Shown here: one piece after another, positions 41,128 through 53,400 of the stretch
How the letters are laid out: the number at the start of each line of letters is the position of its first letter
Position numbering within the stretch: position 1 is the stretch's first letter
Assembly: GCA_022376925.1 (NCBI GenBank)
Contig: JAIOJX010000032.1
Coordinates: 168,293,979-168,357,978, forward strand
Reading direction: 5' to 3'
DNA: 64,000 bases
DNA from: Tragulus kanchil
Lineage: Eukaryota > Chordata > Mammalia > Artiodactyla > Tragulidae
Made by a program: the position numbers and the translations under genes
The notes under the pieces: generated by a model
Seen by the model: the letters and a program-made list of their open reading frames with translations, nothing else
The model's database searches: none
What the model was told of the DNA's origin: nothing

Positions 41128-43294
41128 CTCAAATCTCGATAACGTGAAAATAACCCAATGAAAATGGGCAAAAGATCTGAGCCAAGTTTCCACCAACAAA
41201 GACATGGTTAACAAACAAGCACATGAAAAGATACTCAACGTTACTAGCTGTTGTGGTCGTTGAGTTGCTCGGTCGTGCCTGACTCTTGCGACCTCCTGCA
41301 CTATAGCCCTCCGGGCTCCTCTGCCCACGGGATTTCCAGGCCACTGGAGTGGGCTGCCATTTCCTTCTCCAGGGGATCGTCCTGGCCCAGGGACTGCGTC
41401 GCAGGCAGATTCTTTATTACCGCACCACCTGGAAAGCCCCTATTAGTTACCGGGGAAATGCAAATTAAAGCCAGAACAAGACGTGACCACACACCTATTA
41501 AAACGCGGAAACAGGATCCAAAGGCTCACTGCCGGGGAGGCAGCGGAGAGCTGGGCCGTGACCTGGCCGGCGAAGCACATGGAGGCATCGACTCCCAGGA
41601 GCCCCAACCCCGCTCCGGGGTTCAGCATTCACAGCAGCCGAGCTCACTGAGGCGCAGGGGCACAAGGGCAGACACACACACAGCGTGGGGAGCCAGGGTC
41701 TGCGGCCAGGCCCCCCACCGCTGCCCACCTGTGCGCCCGTGGGAGAGACCGCCAGAGGGGCCAGGGCAGAGTGGGGAGCAGGGGTGCCCTGAGGCTTGGA
41801 TTTGGCTGTTCCAACCTCCCTGAGAGGGTGATGGGAATCAGAGCTTCATCAGAACAGGAGGTAGGGTTGAATTTTACTGCAGGTCCTTTATTTTTGATAG
41901 GTAAGAAATGGATTTATGCAGGTTCAGAGAAAAGCACACCCCACAGACAGAGCATGGGCCGTTACAGAGGGCAAGTGCAGCCGCTGCAGCAGGCATGTTT
42001 TTAAAGTTCCTTTTCAAGAGTTGGAAAAACCCAGACAACCTACAGGATATATCCCCAGGAGCAAACCAAGGGGTCTTATTTGGATCCTGCTTTGAATAAA
42101 CTGATCATTAAAAATGACTTCTCAGCCCTTATCTAGGGTCGGGGGTCTCGATCTCTTACTCACAGGGCCTTGGGAACTCCTGCCGTGCGGCTTGCGATGA
42201 CCTCAGAGGTCCCCAGAGCTCCCAGCTCAAATCTCGATAACGTGAAAATAACCCAATGAAAATGGGCAAAAGATCTGAGCCAAGTTTCCACCAACAAAGA
42301 CATGGTTAACAAACAAGCACATGAAAAGATACTCAACGTTACTAGCTGTTGTGGTCGTTGAGTTGCTCGGTCGTGCCTGACTCTTGCGACCTCCTGCACT
42401 ATAGCCCTCCGGGCTCCTCTGCCCACGGGATTTCCAGGCCACTGGAGTGGGCTGCCATTTCCTTCTCCAGGGGATCGTCCTGGCCCAGGGACTGCGTCGC
42501 AGGCAGATTCTTTATTACCGCACCACCTGGAAAGCCCCTATTAGTTACCGGGGAAATGCAAATTAAAGCCAGAACAAGACGTGACCACACACCTATTAAA
42601 ACGCGGAAACAGGATCCAAAGGCTCACTGCCGGGGAGGCAGCGGAGAGCTGGGCCGTGACCTGGCCGGCGAAGCACATGGAGGCATCGACTCCCAGGAGC
42701 CCCAACCCCGCTCCGGGGTTCAGCATTCACAGCAGCCGAGCTCACTGAGGCGCAGGGGCACAAGGGCAGACACACACACAGCGTGGGGAGCCAGGGTCTG
42801 CGGCCAGGCCCCCCACCGCTGCCCACCTGTGCGCCCGTGGGAGAGACCGCCAGAGGGGCCAGGGCAGAGTGGGGAGCAGGGGTGCCCTGAGGCTTGGATT
42901 TGGCTGTTCCAACCTCCCTGAGAGGGTGATGGGAATCAGAGCTTCATCAGAACAGGAGGTAGGGTTGAATTTTACTGCAGGTCCTTTATTTTTGATAGGT
43001 AAGAAATGGATTTATGCAGGTTCAGAGAAAAGCACACCCCACAGACAGAGCATGGGCCGTTACAGAGGGCAAGTGCAGCCGCTGCAGCAGGCATGTTTTT
43101 AAAGTTCCTTTTCAAGAGTTGGAAAAACCCAGACAACCTACAGGATATATCCCCAGGAGCAAACCAAGGGGTCTTATTTGGATCCTGCTTTGAATAAACT
43201 GATCATTAAAAATGACTTCTCAGCCCTTATCTAGGGTCGGGGGTCTCGATCTCTTACTCACAGGGCCTTCGGAACTCCTGCCGTGCGGCTTGCG
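41128..43294. repeat. tandem duplication D11 (offset 1098 bp)
   Basis: Bases 41128-42196 are repeated at 42226-43294 after a 30-base spacer. It includes an antisense BOV-A2 and L1 sequence. It overlaps D12, so its last 150 or so bases occur three times. Confidence 0.95.
41250..41440 (-). mobile_element. BOV-A2 element inside L1
   Basis: The plus strand shows the reverse complement of the BOV-A2 tail (GTTGAGTTGCTCGGTCGTGC, GACTCTTGCGACC) through to CACCACCTGGAAAGCCCC. L1-type sequence resumes on both sides. A second copy at 42348-42538 is a product of D11. Confidence 0.85.
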
Positions 43295-45344
43295 GAGGGG
43301 TGAGCCCGAGGTCAGAGGTCAGACACCACAGCCCAGAGGGCAGCCTCCAGGAAGCGGAGCCCGGCGCCTCCTCATCCAAACGGCTCACGGGTCCCGAGGG
43401 CCCGTGGTCTCCACCCAGCGCAGACCCACTTCCCGGGACGCTCCCAGGTGCCTGTGACACCGTGGCTGCATGTGCGTGTGCGTGTGCAAGCCGGTGCTGT
43501 CTGGGCAAACGGAGAGGATCGCCTGCCCTAAAGCCGAGCCAGATCCGCGGAACAAAGCCTGTTTGCTTTTTATCCAAGGCTGGTTCTGAAAGAAGGCCTG
43601 AGGGACGGATTACAGGCAGCCAGGATGAGATTTATTGCATAATGTTTGGCGCTCAAGGAAATCATGAACAAACACACTAAAAAAAAAAAAAAAAAACCAA
43701 CCCACAGCTGACTCATCACTGACCTAGGACCGTTATTCCATGAAGCACCCTGCCTGGGTCGTAACGTGTTCAGTAGGGACCCGAAAGCAAGCCGAGCAGG
43801 TCTTATGCAAAACCCCTGTGAAAGAGTGGGTCCCGGTCTTTCCGGCACCAGGGAACGGTCTCCTGGAAGAGATTTTCCTTGGGCGGGGTAGGGGGTGGTT
43901 TCAGGATGGTTCCAGCGCACTGTATTTATCTGCACTTTGTTTCCGTGAGCAAGTCAGCTCCACCTCATACCCTCAGGCAGGAGGCCCTGGAGGAGGGGAC
44001 CTGCTGTGACACAGGCGAAAGCCCAGTCTTCCCACCCGAGGCGCCTCCCTCAGCCAGCGTTCTCCTTCCTCCGCCGTGTCTGCACAGCCAAGCTCCGCAC
44101 CGCGGCCAGGGAGGCAGGGTTCTGTCCTGTAAACCAGACAGGAACTACGAAGAATAACGCCACAAAATCCCCACATCCACTAACAAGAGTTAACAGAGGC
44201 TCTCCACGCTAGCTGCAGATCTTCCCAGAGGAGTGTTAGTAAGGATATATCCCCAGGAGCAAACCAAGGGGTCTTATTTGGATCCTGCTTTGAATAAACT
44301 GATCATTAAAATGACTTCTCAGCCCTTATCTAGGGTCGGGGGTCTCGATCTCTTACTCACAGGGCCTTCGGAACTCCTGCCGTGCGGCTTGCGGAGGGGT
44401 GAGCCCGAGGTCAGAGGTCAGACACCACAGCCCAGAGGGCAGCCTCCAGGAAGCGGAGCCCGGCGCCTCCTCATCCAAACGGCTCACGGGTCCCGAGGGC
44501 CCGTGGTCTCCACCCAGCGCAGACCCACTTCCCGGGACGCTCCCAGGTGCCTGTGACACCGTGGCTGCATGTGCGTGTGCGTGTGCAAGCCGGTGCTGTC
44601 TGGGCAAACGGAGAGGATCGCCTGCCCTAAAGCCGAGCCAGATCCGCGGAACAAAGCCTGTTTGCTTTTTATCCAAGGCTGGTTCTGAAAGAAGGCCTGA
44701 GGGACGGATTACAGGCAGCCAGGATGAGATTTATTGCATAATGTTTGGCGCTCAAGGAAATCATGAACAAACACACTAAAAAAAAAAAAAAAAAAACCAA
44801 CCCACAGCTGACTCATCACTGACCTAGGACCGTTATTCCATGAAGCACCCTGCCTGGGTCGTAACGTGTTCAGTAGGGACCCGAAAGCAAGCCGAGCAGG
44901 TCTTATGCAAAACCCCTGTGAAAGAGTGGGTCCCGGTCTTTCCGGCACCAGGGAACGGTCTCCTGGAAGAGATTTTCCTTGGGCGGGGTAGGGGGTGGTT
45001 TCAGGATGGTTCCAGCGCACTGTATTTATCTGCACTTTGTTTCCGTGAGCAAGTCAGCTCCACCTCATACCCTCAGGCAGGAGGCCCTGGAGGAGGGGAC
45101 CTGCTGTGACACAGGCGAAAGCCCAGTCTTCCCACCCGAGGCGCCTCCCTCAGCCAGCGTTCTCCTTCCTCCGCCGTGTCTGCACAGCCAAGCTCCGCAC
45201 CGCGGCCAGGGAGGCAGGGTTCTGTCCTGTAAACCAGACAGGAACTACGAAGAATAACGCCACAAAATCCCCACATCCACTAACAAGAGTTAACAGAGGC
45301 TCTCCACGCTAGCTGCAGATCTTCCCAGAGGAGTGTTAGTAAGG
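43142..45344. repeat. tandem duplication D12 (offset 1099-1100 bp)
   Basis: Bases 43142-44241 are repeated at 44242-45344. The copies differ by one base in an A run near 43283/44309 and by poly(A) length (18 at 43679, 19 at 44778). It overlaps D11 and D13. Confidence 0.95.
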
Positions 45345-47445
45345 TGACTGCAACCACAGAAACTCTGTGCGCTCTCCCCACCCACCCCCTCGAAGCAGCC
45401 ACTGCCTGGAGGGGTCTCCTTCCCGGAGGCTGCCAGCTGGCCCAGGTCTCCCCATCTTCCCTTGGTAACAGCGCTGCCAGCAGTTAAGTTAGCGGGTCGC
45501 TGGCCTCCTGGCCAGAGCCCTCGGTCCTGCCTGGGGCAGTGAGCAAGGCCATGGAGCAGCGGGTGGTGGAACCCGAGCGAGGTCAGGGGATCACGTCTGG
45601 GCTGGCCAGCCCCTTGTTCCCCGTCTCCCCTGAGATTCACTGGCAGGACCCAGGCAGCCAAACACCGAGGGCAGCAGAGGCGCGGGCGGCCGCAGGAGGC
45701 CGCAACCAGCACGGCTCGGGAGGCCCTGTCCCACCAGGCAGGGCCCAGCCTCACGGCGCGCGCGTGCAGACGGCAGCGTGCACGGTCCCGGTCCCGAAGC
45801 CGCGCGCCCACCACCCAGCACGTGCTCTCCAGCTCGCCCTTCTCTGCCTCTGGGCTCCTCTGGGGAGCCCTGGTCACGCGATGCGCGTGCGCCTCCCCCG
45901 CCTGCTGCACCCGAGCCGGAGCCGGTTTCTTCGCCCTGAGCCCCTCCCCCGTGACGGCCGCTCAGACGCTCCGGGCCGGCCTCCTCGTCACAGGCTCCGC
46001 AGCGCCTTCTGTCTGAGAGGGGCCGCGGGGTCTGCCCCGCGCACAGAGGCTGGGGGGCTGTCAACCGTCCTCCCAAGCTGCGGCTTGCCGTGCCCTCCTG
46101 GAGGCCCGGGCGGGGCCACAACAAAAACCATAGAGGGTTCAGGCAGGACACCTGCTTCCCGTGGTCCCGGAGGCTGGAGGGCCCAGGAGCCACCGAGGCG
46201 CCTCTCCCCGGCTGGCGGACGGCCTCCCTCCCACGGCCCCTCGTCTGGGCACCCCGCCCCGGCGTCTCTGTGCCTCAGATCCCTTGAGGACACCAGGCAC
46301 AGGGCTTCCTGGCGGCTCAGATGGCAAAGAATCCCCGGCACCGACAGGACTACGAATAACGCCACAAAATCCCCACATCCACTAACAAGAGTTAACAGAG
46401 GCTCTCCACGCTAGCTGCAGATCTTCCCAGAGGAGTGTTAGTAAGGTGACTGCAACCACAGAAACTCTGTGCGCTCTCCCCACCCACCCCCTCGAAGCAG
46501 CCACTGCCTGGAGGGGTCTCCTTCCCGGAGGCTGCCAGCTGGCCCAGGTCTCCCCATCTTCCCTTGGTAACAGCGCTGCCAGCAGTTAAGTTAGCGGGTC
46601 GCTGGCCTCCTGGCCAGAGCCCTCGGTCCTGCCTGGGGCAGTGAGCAAGGCCATGGAGCAGCGGGTGGTGGAACCCGAGCGAGGTCAGGGGATCACGTCT
46701 GGGCTGGCCAGCCCCTTGTTCCCCGTCTCCCCTGAGATTCACTGGCAGGACCCAGGCAGCCAAACACCGAGGGCAGCAGAGGCGCGGGCGGCCGCAGGAG
46801 GCCGCAACCAGCACGGCTCGGGAGGCCCTGTCCCACCAGGCAGGGCCCAGCCTCACGGCGCGCGCGTGCAGACGGCAGCGTGCACGGTCCCGGTCCCGAA
46901 GCCGCGCGCCCACCACCCAGCACGTGCTCTCCAGCTCGCCCTTCTCTGCCTCTGGGCTCCTCTGGGGAGCCCTGGTCACGCGATGCGCGTGCGCCTCCCC
47001 CGCCTGCTGCACCCGAGCCGGAGCCGGTTTCTTCGCCCTGAGCCCCTCCCCCGTGACGGCCGCTCAGACGCTCCGGGCCGGCCTCCTCGTCACAGGCTCC
47101 GCAGCGCCTTCTGTCTGAGAGGGGCCGCGGGGTCTGCCCCGCGCACAGAGGCTGGGGGGCTGTCAACCGTCCTCCCAAGCTGCGGCTTGCCGTGCCCTCC
47201 TGGAGGCCCGGGCGGGGCCACAACAAAAACCATAGAGGGTTCAGGCAGGACACCTGCTTCCCGTGGTCCCGGAGGCTGGAGGGCCCAGGAGCCACCGAGG
47301 CGCCTCTCCCCGGCTGGCGGACGGCCTCCCTCCCACGGCCCCTCGTCTGGGCACCCCGCCCCGGCGTCTCTGTGCCTCCAGATCCCTTGAGGACACCAGG
47401 CACAGGGCTTCCCTGGCGGCTCAGATGGCAAAGAATCCCCCGGCA
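45237..47445. repeat. tandem duplication D13 (offset 1102-1106 bp)
   Basis: Bases 45237-46340 are repeated at 46343-47445. Single-base losses occur near the end of the first copy and a short loss at the start of the second. The unit ends inside a BOV-A2 element, which is complete only in the second copy. Confidence 0.95.
45640..46070. other. CpG-dense intronic segment
   Basis: Dense CpG, including GGCGCGCGCGTGCAGACGG and ACGCGATGCGCGTGCG, within PACS2 intron 1. It could be an intronic CpG island or simply GC-rich DNA; no core promoter motif was recognised. It is repeated at 46742-47172 by D13. Confidence 0.35.
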
Positions 47446-47590
47446 GCGCGGGAGGCCTGGGTTCCATCCCTGGGCTGGGACGACCCCCTGGAGAGGGGAA
47501 GAGCTACCCGCTCCACTGCCCCTGCCTGGAGCACCCGGGGCTCTTCCAGGGTTGCAAAGAGTCGACACAACTGAGCGACTTCACTTCCAG
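47405..47590 (+). mobile_element. BOV-A2 element
   Basis: GGGCTTCCCTGGCGGCTCAG, AAAGAATCCCCCGGCAGCGC, GGTTCCATCCC-type middle, CGACCCCCTGGAGAGGGGAA, and the tail GCAAAGAGTCGACACAACTG. It is a clear ruminant BOV-A2. A truncated 5' piece also appears at 46305-46340 because D13 is cut there. Confidence 0.88.
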
Positions 47591-48039
47591 TCGCAGTAGA
47601 GTGGGCCCTGCCCCAGGGCCTCTTCTGAACCCAACCACCTCTGGGAAGGCCTGTCTCCAAATACAGGCACATTCTGCCGTCCCGGGAGAGAGGGGAGTTC
47701 AACATGTGAACATGCGTGTGTGTGAGGAGGGGGCACAGCTCACCATTAACAACAATAGTCCCTGAATGAACAGAATCTCTAGATCTGGCGGCTCGAGCGC
47801 TGGTGTTCCCGGGTACCGCCTGTTGCTGGGGAGGCTGTGCGACTTCACGGGTGACCCTGCACCTGCTTGTCCACAACCACGGCCTGTTCTCCTACTGCTC
47901 GGCGCTTCTTCACTATCTGGAATTCCTCGTTTATTCTAGACGCAGTCATGGGCTTGTGGGCATCATGTCTGTCATTTCCTAGCTGCAGGCAATCACTCGA
48001 GTGGGATTCTAGAAAATGTTTATTTAAATATGCCCTACG

Positions 48040-48335
48040 GGGGCTTCCCTGGTGGTCCAGTGGATAAGGACACAGCCTTGCAGTGCAGGGGCGCCGGTTC
48101 GATCCCTGGCCTGGGAAGATCCCACGTACCGCAGAGCAGCTGGACCGATGTGTCCAATTACCCAGCCGGAGCTCTGGAGCGCATGCGCCCAGAGCCGGTG
48201 CTCTGCGACAACAGAGGCCACCGCAATGGGAGGCCCACACGGGCCAAAGAACAAAGATGGATGAAAATAGAGAAATGAAAGACCAATAGAAGTGGCCCGC
48301 TTGTCCCCCTCCCCACCGCAAATAAATAAACAAAC
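48040..48335 (+). mobile_element. full-length tRNA-type SINE with pyrimidine-rich 3' tail
   Basis: It starts GGGCTTCCCTGGTGGTCCAG, has B box GGTTCGATCCC, reaches GATGGATGAAAATAGAG, then GACCAATAGAAGTGGCCCG, a C-rich stretch and an AAATAAATAAAC tail. Flanking repeats ATGCCCTACG (48030-48039) and ATGCCCTATG (48336-48345) mark the target site. Confidence 0.85.
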
Positions 48336-49339
48336 ATGCCCTATGATATATGCTTCTTGGATACTAGATTCCTCAATTTCACACCCTTCCTCCCAGTATT
48401 TTTATTTCTTACTCCTTTCACTGAGGTCACTAACCTAGGTGGAGCTGTTCCGTGTACACTGTGAGGCAGGATTATACGTGTGGTTCTCTCTCTCTGTGGA
48501 CGCCCACCTGTCCCCCAGTCAGCTCTGTAAGAGCGCACTGCTTCCTTGCGGATGAAAGCTGGTCTCTAAAGCAGTGTGTGTTCTGTGTCCTTCTCTGCGT
48601 CCCTGGGCTCAATCTGTCTATATTTCTGCCGATTGCATATTGCTTTAGCAAGTATAACTTGTTTAAATGTGTATCTGCTAAGGAAACACTCCCTCCACAC
48701 AAACACACCTCCTTTTTCTTTAAAGCTGCTGGTCTGTTTCACATAAGCTTCACAACTGGCTTGCCACCTTCAATTCCCTCGTGGAGTCTAATGAAACTGG
48801 ATCGCATTTACGAGAACTGACATCTTCAGGTGACCACGACACTCGGCACCTCCTCTCAGGTGCTTTACGTCCTAGAGTAAGCGGCCTGCCATTTCTCTGG
48901 TGCGAGTTATAAATGTCTTTTGTTCAACTTATTCCTGGATGAACTCCCAGCTACTCTTAAGCGGGGTTTTCCTTATTTCAAACTGAAACACTAGATGATT
49001 CAACACTACTGATCCGAGCACTGATCCTGTACCAACCCATCTTCCAAAACTGTTACTGGTCCGAACGCCTTATACATGCTCTTACATTGTGCATTTGGAC
49101 AATAACGCCATCGCAAGCAACAATCTTGTCTCTTTCAACACAAATTCTACCTACTTTTCGTGTCATTGCACTGTCCAGGACCTCAAGGATAACAGTAGTT
49201 GGCGTTCTTCCTGGGTTTGGAGGCATTATTTCTAGTGTTTAAGAATGATGAGTTTATAGCAGCAAAGTCCAGCAACCTTTCTACTGCGAGGGAACTGTTC
49301 TGTGCTGCTCTGTCTGGTGGGGCAGCCAGTGCTGACGCT

Positions 49340-49535
49340 AAAGCCGATGTCGTGCTGCCCAGCTCTGTGACCCCACGGGCTGTAGCCTGCCAGGCCCCTC
49401 TGCCCGTGGGGCTTTCCAGGCAAGAACCCCAGAGTGGGTTGCCATGTCCTCCGCCAGGAGATCCTCCCGACCCGGGGATCTCTTGTACCCCCACGGGCAG
49501 GCCGACGCTTCACCCCTGAGTCACCGGGAAAGCCA
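49340..49535 (-). mobile_element. BOV-A2 element
   Basis: The plus strand gives the reverse complement of BOV-A2: CTGTGACCCCACGGGCTGTA, CCTGCCAGGCCCCTCTGCCC, GAGTGGGTTGCCATGTCCTC, ending TCACCGGGAAAGCC. Confidence 0.85.
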
Positions 49536-49544
49536 TGTTCCTAA

Positions 49545-50595
49545 CAACGTCTCTTGTATCTCACCAAATGCTTTTTCTGGATATATCTTAGGAATTTTCT
49601 CCTCACTCCGAATGTGACAAAAAATAATGAGTAGTCTAGTGTTAAATAAATCACCCACACATTCCTGAGATGATTTCTATTTCACGAGATACTTTTGCTA
49701 AGGTACATCTTGCAGGGATCTTTTCTTTTCTTCCAATTTTAGTACATGCGCTGCCGAAGCGAACACTTGCAGGGACTTTTTGTGTCACTTTCTTTAGGAT
49801 AGTCATTGCTCCTGTGCTTCCCCTGGGAGTTTTCACGATTCTGCTGCTCTTGTAAGATGGACAGCTTTGCCTCTTTTCAGGTCCCTGGAACACTTCCTAG
49901 AAGACAGGCCTTCTTTCCTGAATATTTGGTAAAATTCGCAAATGACACTATCTGGTGCCCTTTGGGGGAAGAGCAGCGATGATAATGTATGCGGTCTCTA
50001 CACATTTTTTTTTTCTTTGGAGGGGGGCGGGTTGGGGAGGGAGGGGAGCGGGCGGGCCACTTCTATTGGTCTTTCATTTGTCTATTTTCATCCATCTTTG
50101 TTCTTTGGCCCGTGTGGGCCTCCCATTGTAGTGGCCTCTTGTCGCAGAGCACCAGTTCTGGGCGCATGTGCTCCAGAGCTCCGGCTCAGTAATTGGACAC
50201 ATCAGTCCAGTCGCTCTGTGGCACGTGGGATCTTCCCGGGCCAGGGATCGAACCGGCGCCCCTTGCACTGCAAGGCGGTGTCCTTATCCACTGGACCACC
50301 AGGGAAGCCCCCTCTACACATTTTTTATCTTACTAGGTCATTCATATTCCTTCTAGAAAATCATCCGAATTATTGTTCATACTTACTGACAATGCTTACA
50401 GTGTTCAACTATCTATTTCATTCCAAAACTGCTTGTGTGTTTTCTATTTTAATCACTTTTGCCAAAGTTTGCTATGTTATTAGTCTCTCCAATTGCTGAC
50501 TTCTGACTTTTGTTAATATTTAATATTGTTTTTATTTAAGTTTTGCTCTTTGTTCCTCCATTCCTCTATTTTATCCTAAACTTTGTCCTATCTTT
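49545..50595 (-). mobile_element. L1 ORF2 fragment (split by a SINE)
   Basis: The plus strand has antisense L1 words such as TCACCAAATGCTTTTTCTGG and TTTGGTAAAATTCGCAAATG. The element runs on the minus strand and is interrupted at 50011-50311 by a SINE. It is broken in all frames. Confidence 0.7.
50011..50311 (-). mobile_element. full-length tRNA-type SINE with target-site duplication
   Basis: The minus strand begins GGGGCTTCCCTGGTGGTCCA, with B box GGTTCGATCCC, body, and a C/T-rich 3' tail. Perfect 15-base direct repeats CTCTACACATTTTTT lie at 49996-50010 and 50312-50326. It is a clear L1-type target-primed insertion into an older L1. Confidence 0.9.
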
Positions 50596-50910
50596 TTTTT
50601 TTTGAGTATTCTGGGTTTTCACTGCTGCCGCAGGCTCTTCTCTAGTTGCAGGGAGTGGGGGCTACTCTCTAGCTGAGGTGAGGAGGCTTCTGGTTGCGAT
50701 GACATCTCTTGTTGTGGAAGAGAAGGGCTCTAGGGCTCACGGGCTCCAGAGTTGTGGCTCTGAGGCTCTAGAGCACAGGCTCCATGGTTGTGGCTCCCGG
50801 GCTTTGTTGCTCCGCACGCAGCATGTGGGATCCTCCTGGATCAGAGATTGAGCCCGTGTCTCCTGCACTGGCAGGCGAACTCTCCACCACTGAGGTACCA
50901 GGGAAGCCCA
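50595..50910 (-). mobile_element. Bov-tA/CHR-type SINE
   Basis: The plus strand shows a T-run, then repeated GGCTCTAGAG/GGGCTCCAGAG-like words, then GATTGAGCCCGTGTCTCCTG and the head CCACTGAGGTACCAGGGAAG. It is a long tRNA-type artiodactyl SINE on the minus strand. Confidence 0.8.
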
Positions 50911-53039
50911 TTCTACTCTTTACATAACTTGAGTCGGTGCTCCCCTGACAGGAGGCTCAGTTTCTCGCCTGCTAACACGTGCATTTACAACACACCTCAG
51001 CGTTGAGAGTCGACAGCCGCGTGGCACCAACGCAGGCACGGACAGCCCGGGGCCGTCCGCCGTCCTCCAGGCAGGAGAGCCTCCCTGCCACGCGGGTTCC
51101 CCAGCCCTCAGGGAGGTCCCCAGCCTCCCGCCCAGCACCCTGGCTGCACAGGAGCACCAGCCCGGACGTGCCCTGAGGCCGCCCTCCCCCGGCGCCTCCC
51201 TGGCTCAGCCTGGCCCGGGCCCTCCTCATCCAGGTGACCCCACCTGGAACTGCCCCTTCCTTTGTCCACTTGTGGACACACAGCGAAGGACCGTTTCTGC
51301 TCCGTCTTTCCGCGGCCTCACCGCTGGTCAGTGGACACCCCTTCCTGCAGCGTCCCATGAGGCTGTCTGGCTGACAGGGTTCCCTCAGTGCTGGGGAGCT
51401 GCCTACGTCTGGGGACCACCTTAGAGGCGGGTGTGGAAGACACCTCTGCTCGTGGAAGGAGGTGCCGTGACGGGTGTGTGAGGTCCCCGATACACACCCC
51501 GAGCGCAGGCCTCTGGCTCCTGCCGTGCGGGTACAGCTGGGCCTCCAGCACCGCTGCCAGCGTGGAGGGACCCGGGGACGGCACGCCCCTGGGCACTGGG
51601 AAGCAGAAGAGAGCCGGCGCAAGCCGGCTGGTAGAGCTGCAGCCCTGTCCACTGCCCAGGCAGCTGGACACCAGGCTGGGCTCCACCTGGGCTGGAGGCA
51701 GGTGTGCCCCCTCAGACCGCCTCCCACCCAGGCGGGTCCCTGGAGGCGGTGCCAAGGCCCTGGCCCCAGGGTCTCCGCCTCTCCAGGGCCCCCCAGGCGG
51801 GGCCTCCACGGGCTCTCAGGTCAGCACGCCCCACATGGCAGGTTCTTACAGGACGGGGGTCCTGGGCCGCAGCGCCGTGCCCACCCACCTGGAGGGCAGG
51901 CCTCCTCTTGGGGCTGGCCCCTGTCCGGCCCGTGCGCTGGGGGACCTTCCTATGCCCAGGACAGGAGCCTGTCTGGGTGCTGGACAGAGTCACGAGGAAA
52001 ACGGAGGTGACCATGGTGGGGGTAGTGGCGGGAAAGACGAGGAAGGGACTGGAGATGGCGCCCCGGGGGAGGGTGAGCCGTGTCCTCTGCGGCGCTGGCC
52101 CAAAGGGGTGCACGACTCCCAGGCGGACCTGGCAGCACAGGGTGCTGGCCCTGCGGGACAGGGCCGGGAAGAATGGACACTAGGCCCTGGACAGAAGACT
52201 GGCGGGGGACGGCGACAGAAGACGAGCAGAGCACCCCAGGGCGGGAGGGCGGGGCAGCAGGGGCCTCCCCTGGGGTCCCTCGGCACAGCCTACCCCGAAG
52301 GGAGCGCGGGCCGCCAGAGCAGCAGGGGCGGAGGCATCAGGCTGGGCAGGACCCCAAGGCCAGGGACGGTGTGTGGGCAGGGGCAAGAGGGTCCCCGTGG
52401 GCAGAGGCCCCGGAGCTGTGAAAACCTGGCTCTGCGGGTGTTTTCACACACAGGCCCTCGGGGCGCCCCCAGGCTGAGAAGGGGAGTGGTTAACGCTCTC
52501 TGGGGCGGGGTGGGGGCCGTCTGTCCAGTCCTGCCCGAGTCACCCACAGCAGGGAGGAGGCTGAGGGTCTCCCAAGGCTCCGCAAACCTGGCCGGCACCC
52601 GCACCCCGTCCCAGAGCAGAGGCCTCAGCCCACTCACCTTCGGAGCCTGGCTCCAGGCTGGGGCCGGGCCTCTGAGCAGGCAGCGCGTACCGCTAAGAGC
52701 CCAACCGCAGTCTTCTCTCTACGAGACCGGCCGCCCCCACGTCCTGCGTGTGAATGCCAAGGCCGCCCGGCTGCCCAGGGGCACTGGTGTCCCCGGGGAG
52801 CGGGGTGGGCGCCTCCCTTCAACCACGTTCCCAGAGCCCGGGCGGCGCTGGGCTGCGGGCCGGCGGGGCGGGCTCTCCGGCGGGTCTGGGGGCGGGCCTG
52901 CGGGGCCAAGACCCCGGGGAGCTCAGCAGGCTTTGGGGTCTGGCGACAGCTCCCCACCGGAGCAGGACCCCAGGCAGACAGGCCCCAGAGCCCCGCCCTG
53001 GGCCCCTGCCCGGGTCCAGCCAGGCAGCGCGAGGGCCGG

Positions 53040-53400
53040 CGCGGGAGCCCCGGGGCGTCGGGTTTTAACCTCTCCTCGCTCCGCGCTCTGCGAGGGCGTG
53101 ACTGCCGCAGCCAGCGGGGAGGTCTGGCAGCGTCCACCTCGCCCGACCGCGGTAGGACGCACGAGCCCTGGGCTCCACCATCTACACGTGACCAGTCCAC
53201 GGCCGTAGGCGCGCGTGCACAGCTACGTCACCAGCGCCCACTCTGCGCCTCCTTACTCTACAAAACTCCCGTTCTGAGCCCACCCCGCGCTCGCTCCGCT
53301 CCCCCCGCTCCCTGCCCCTCCAGCCCGCTTCGGCCCGGGAACCCGCTCTACGGGCCTCCCACGGGGGGGGCACACACGCCTGCCCCTCTGTGACCGGCCC
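53040..53400. promoter_or_regulatory. CpG-dense segment in intron 1, possible internal promoter
   Basis: High CpG, with a CRE-like TACGTCA at 53224-53230 and CGCTCCGCTCCCCCCGC GC boxes. No conserved exon follows in either direction. It could be an internal PACS2 promoter or enhancer; GC-rich background composition is the alternative. Confidence 0.3.

Larger units (their letters stand above)
37900..41560 (+). mobile_element. L1 fragment cluster, interrupted by SINEs
   Basis: Collinear pieces of L1 ORF2 and 3'UTR on the plus strand, antisense to PACS2: 37900-38160, 38420-39850, 40110-40860 and 40980-41560. Recognisable words include [24 protein letters not shown] (39390) and CAATCCCACTCCCGGGC (39801), with a terminal AATAAA-rich end near 40300. 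Two SINEs and one BOV-A2 have inserted. All frames are broken. Confidence 0.75.

Noticed and set aside
45539..46414. 291-codon open frame beginning MSKAMEQRVVEPE, present twice
   Set aside because: The second copy is a duplication product, the sequence runs into a BOV-A2 element, and nothing resembles a known protein.
51388..53208. 606-codon open frame on the plus strand
   Set aside because: It sits in GC-rich DNA where stop codons are rare, has no recognisable domain and is low complexity (G, A, P, R). Overlapping long frames occur on the other strand too.
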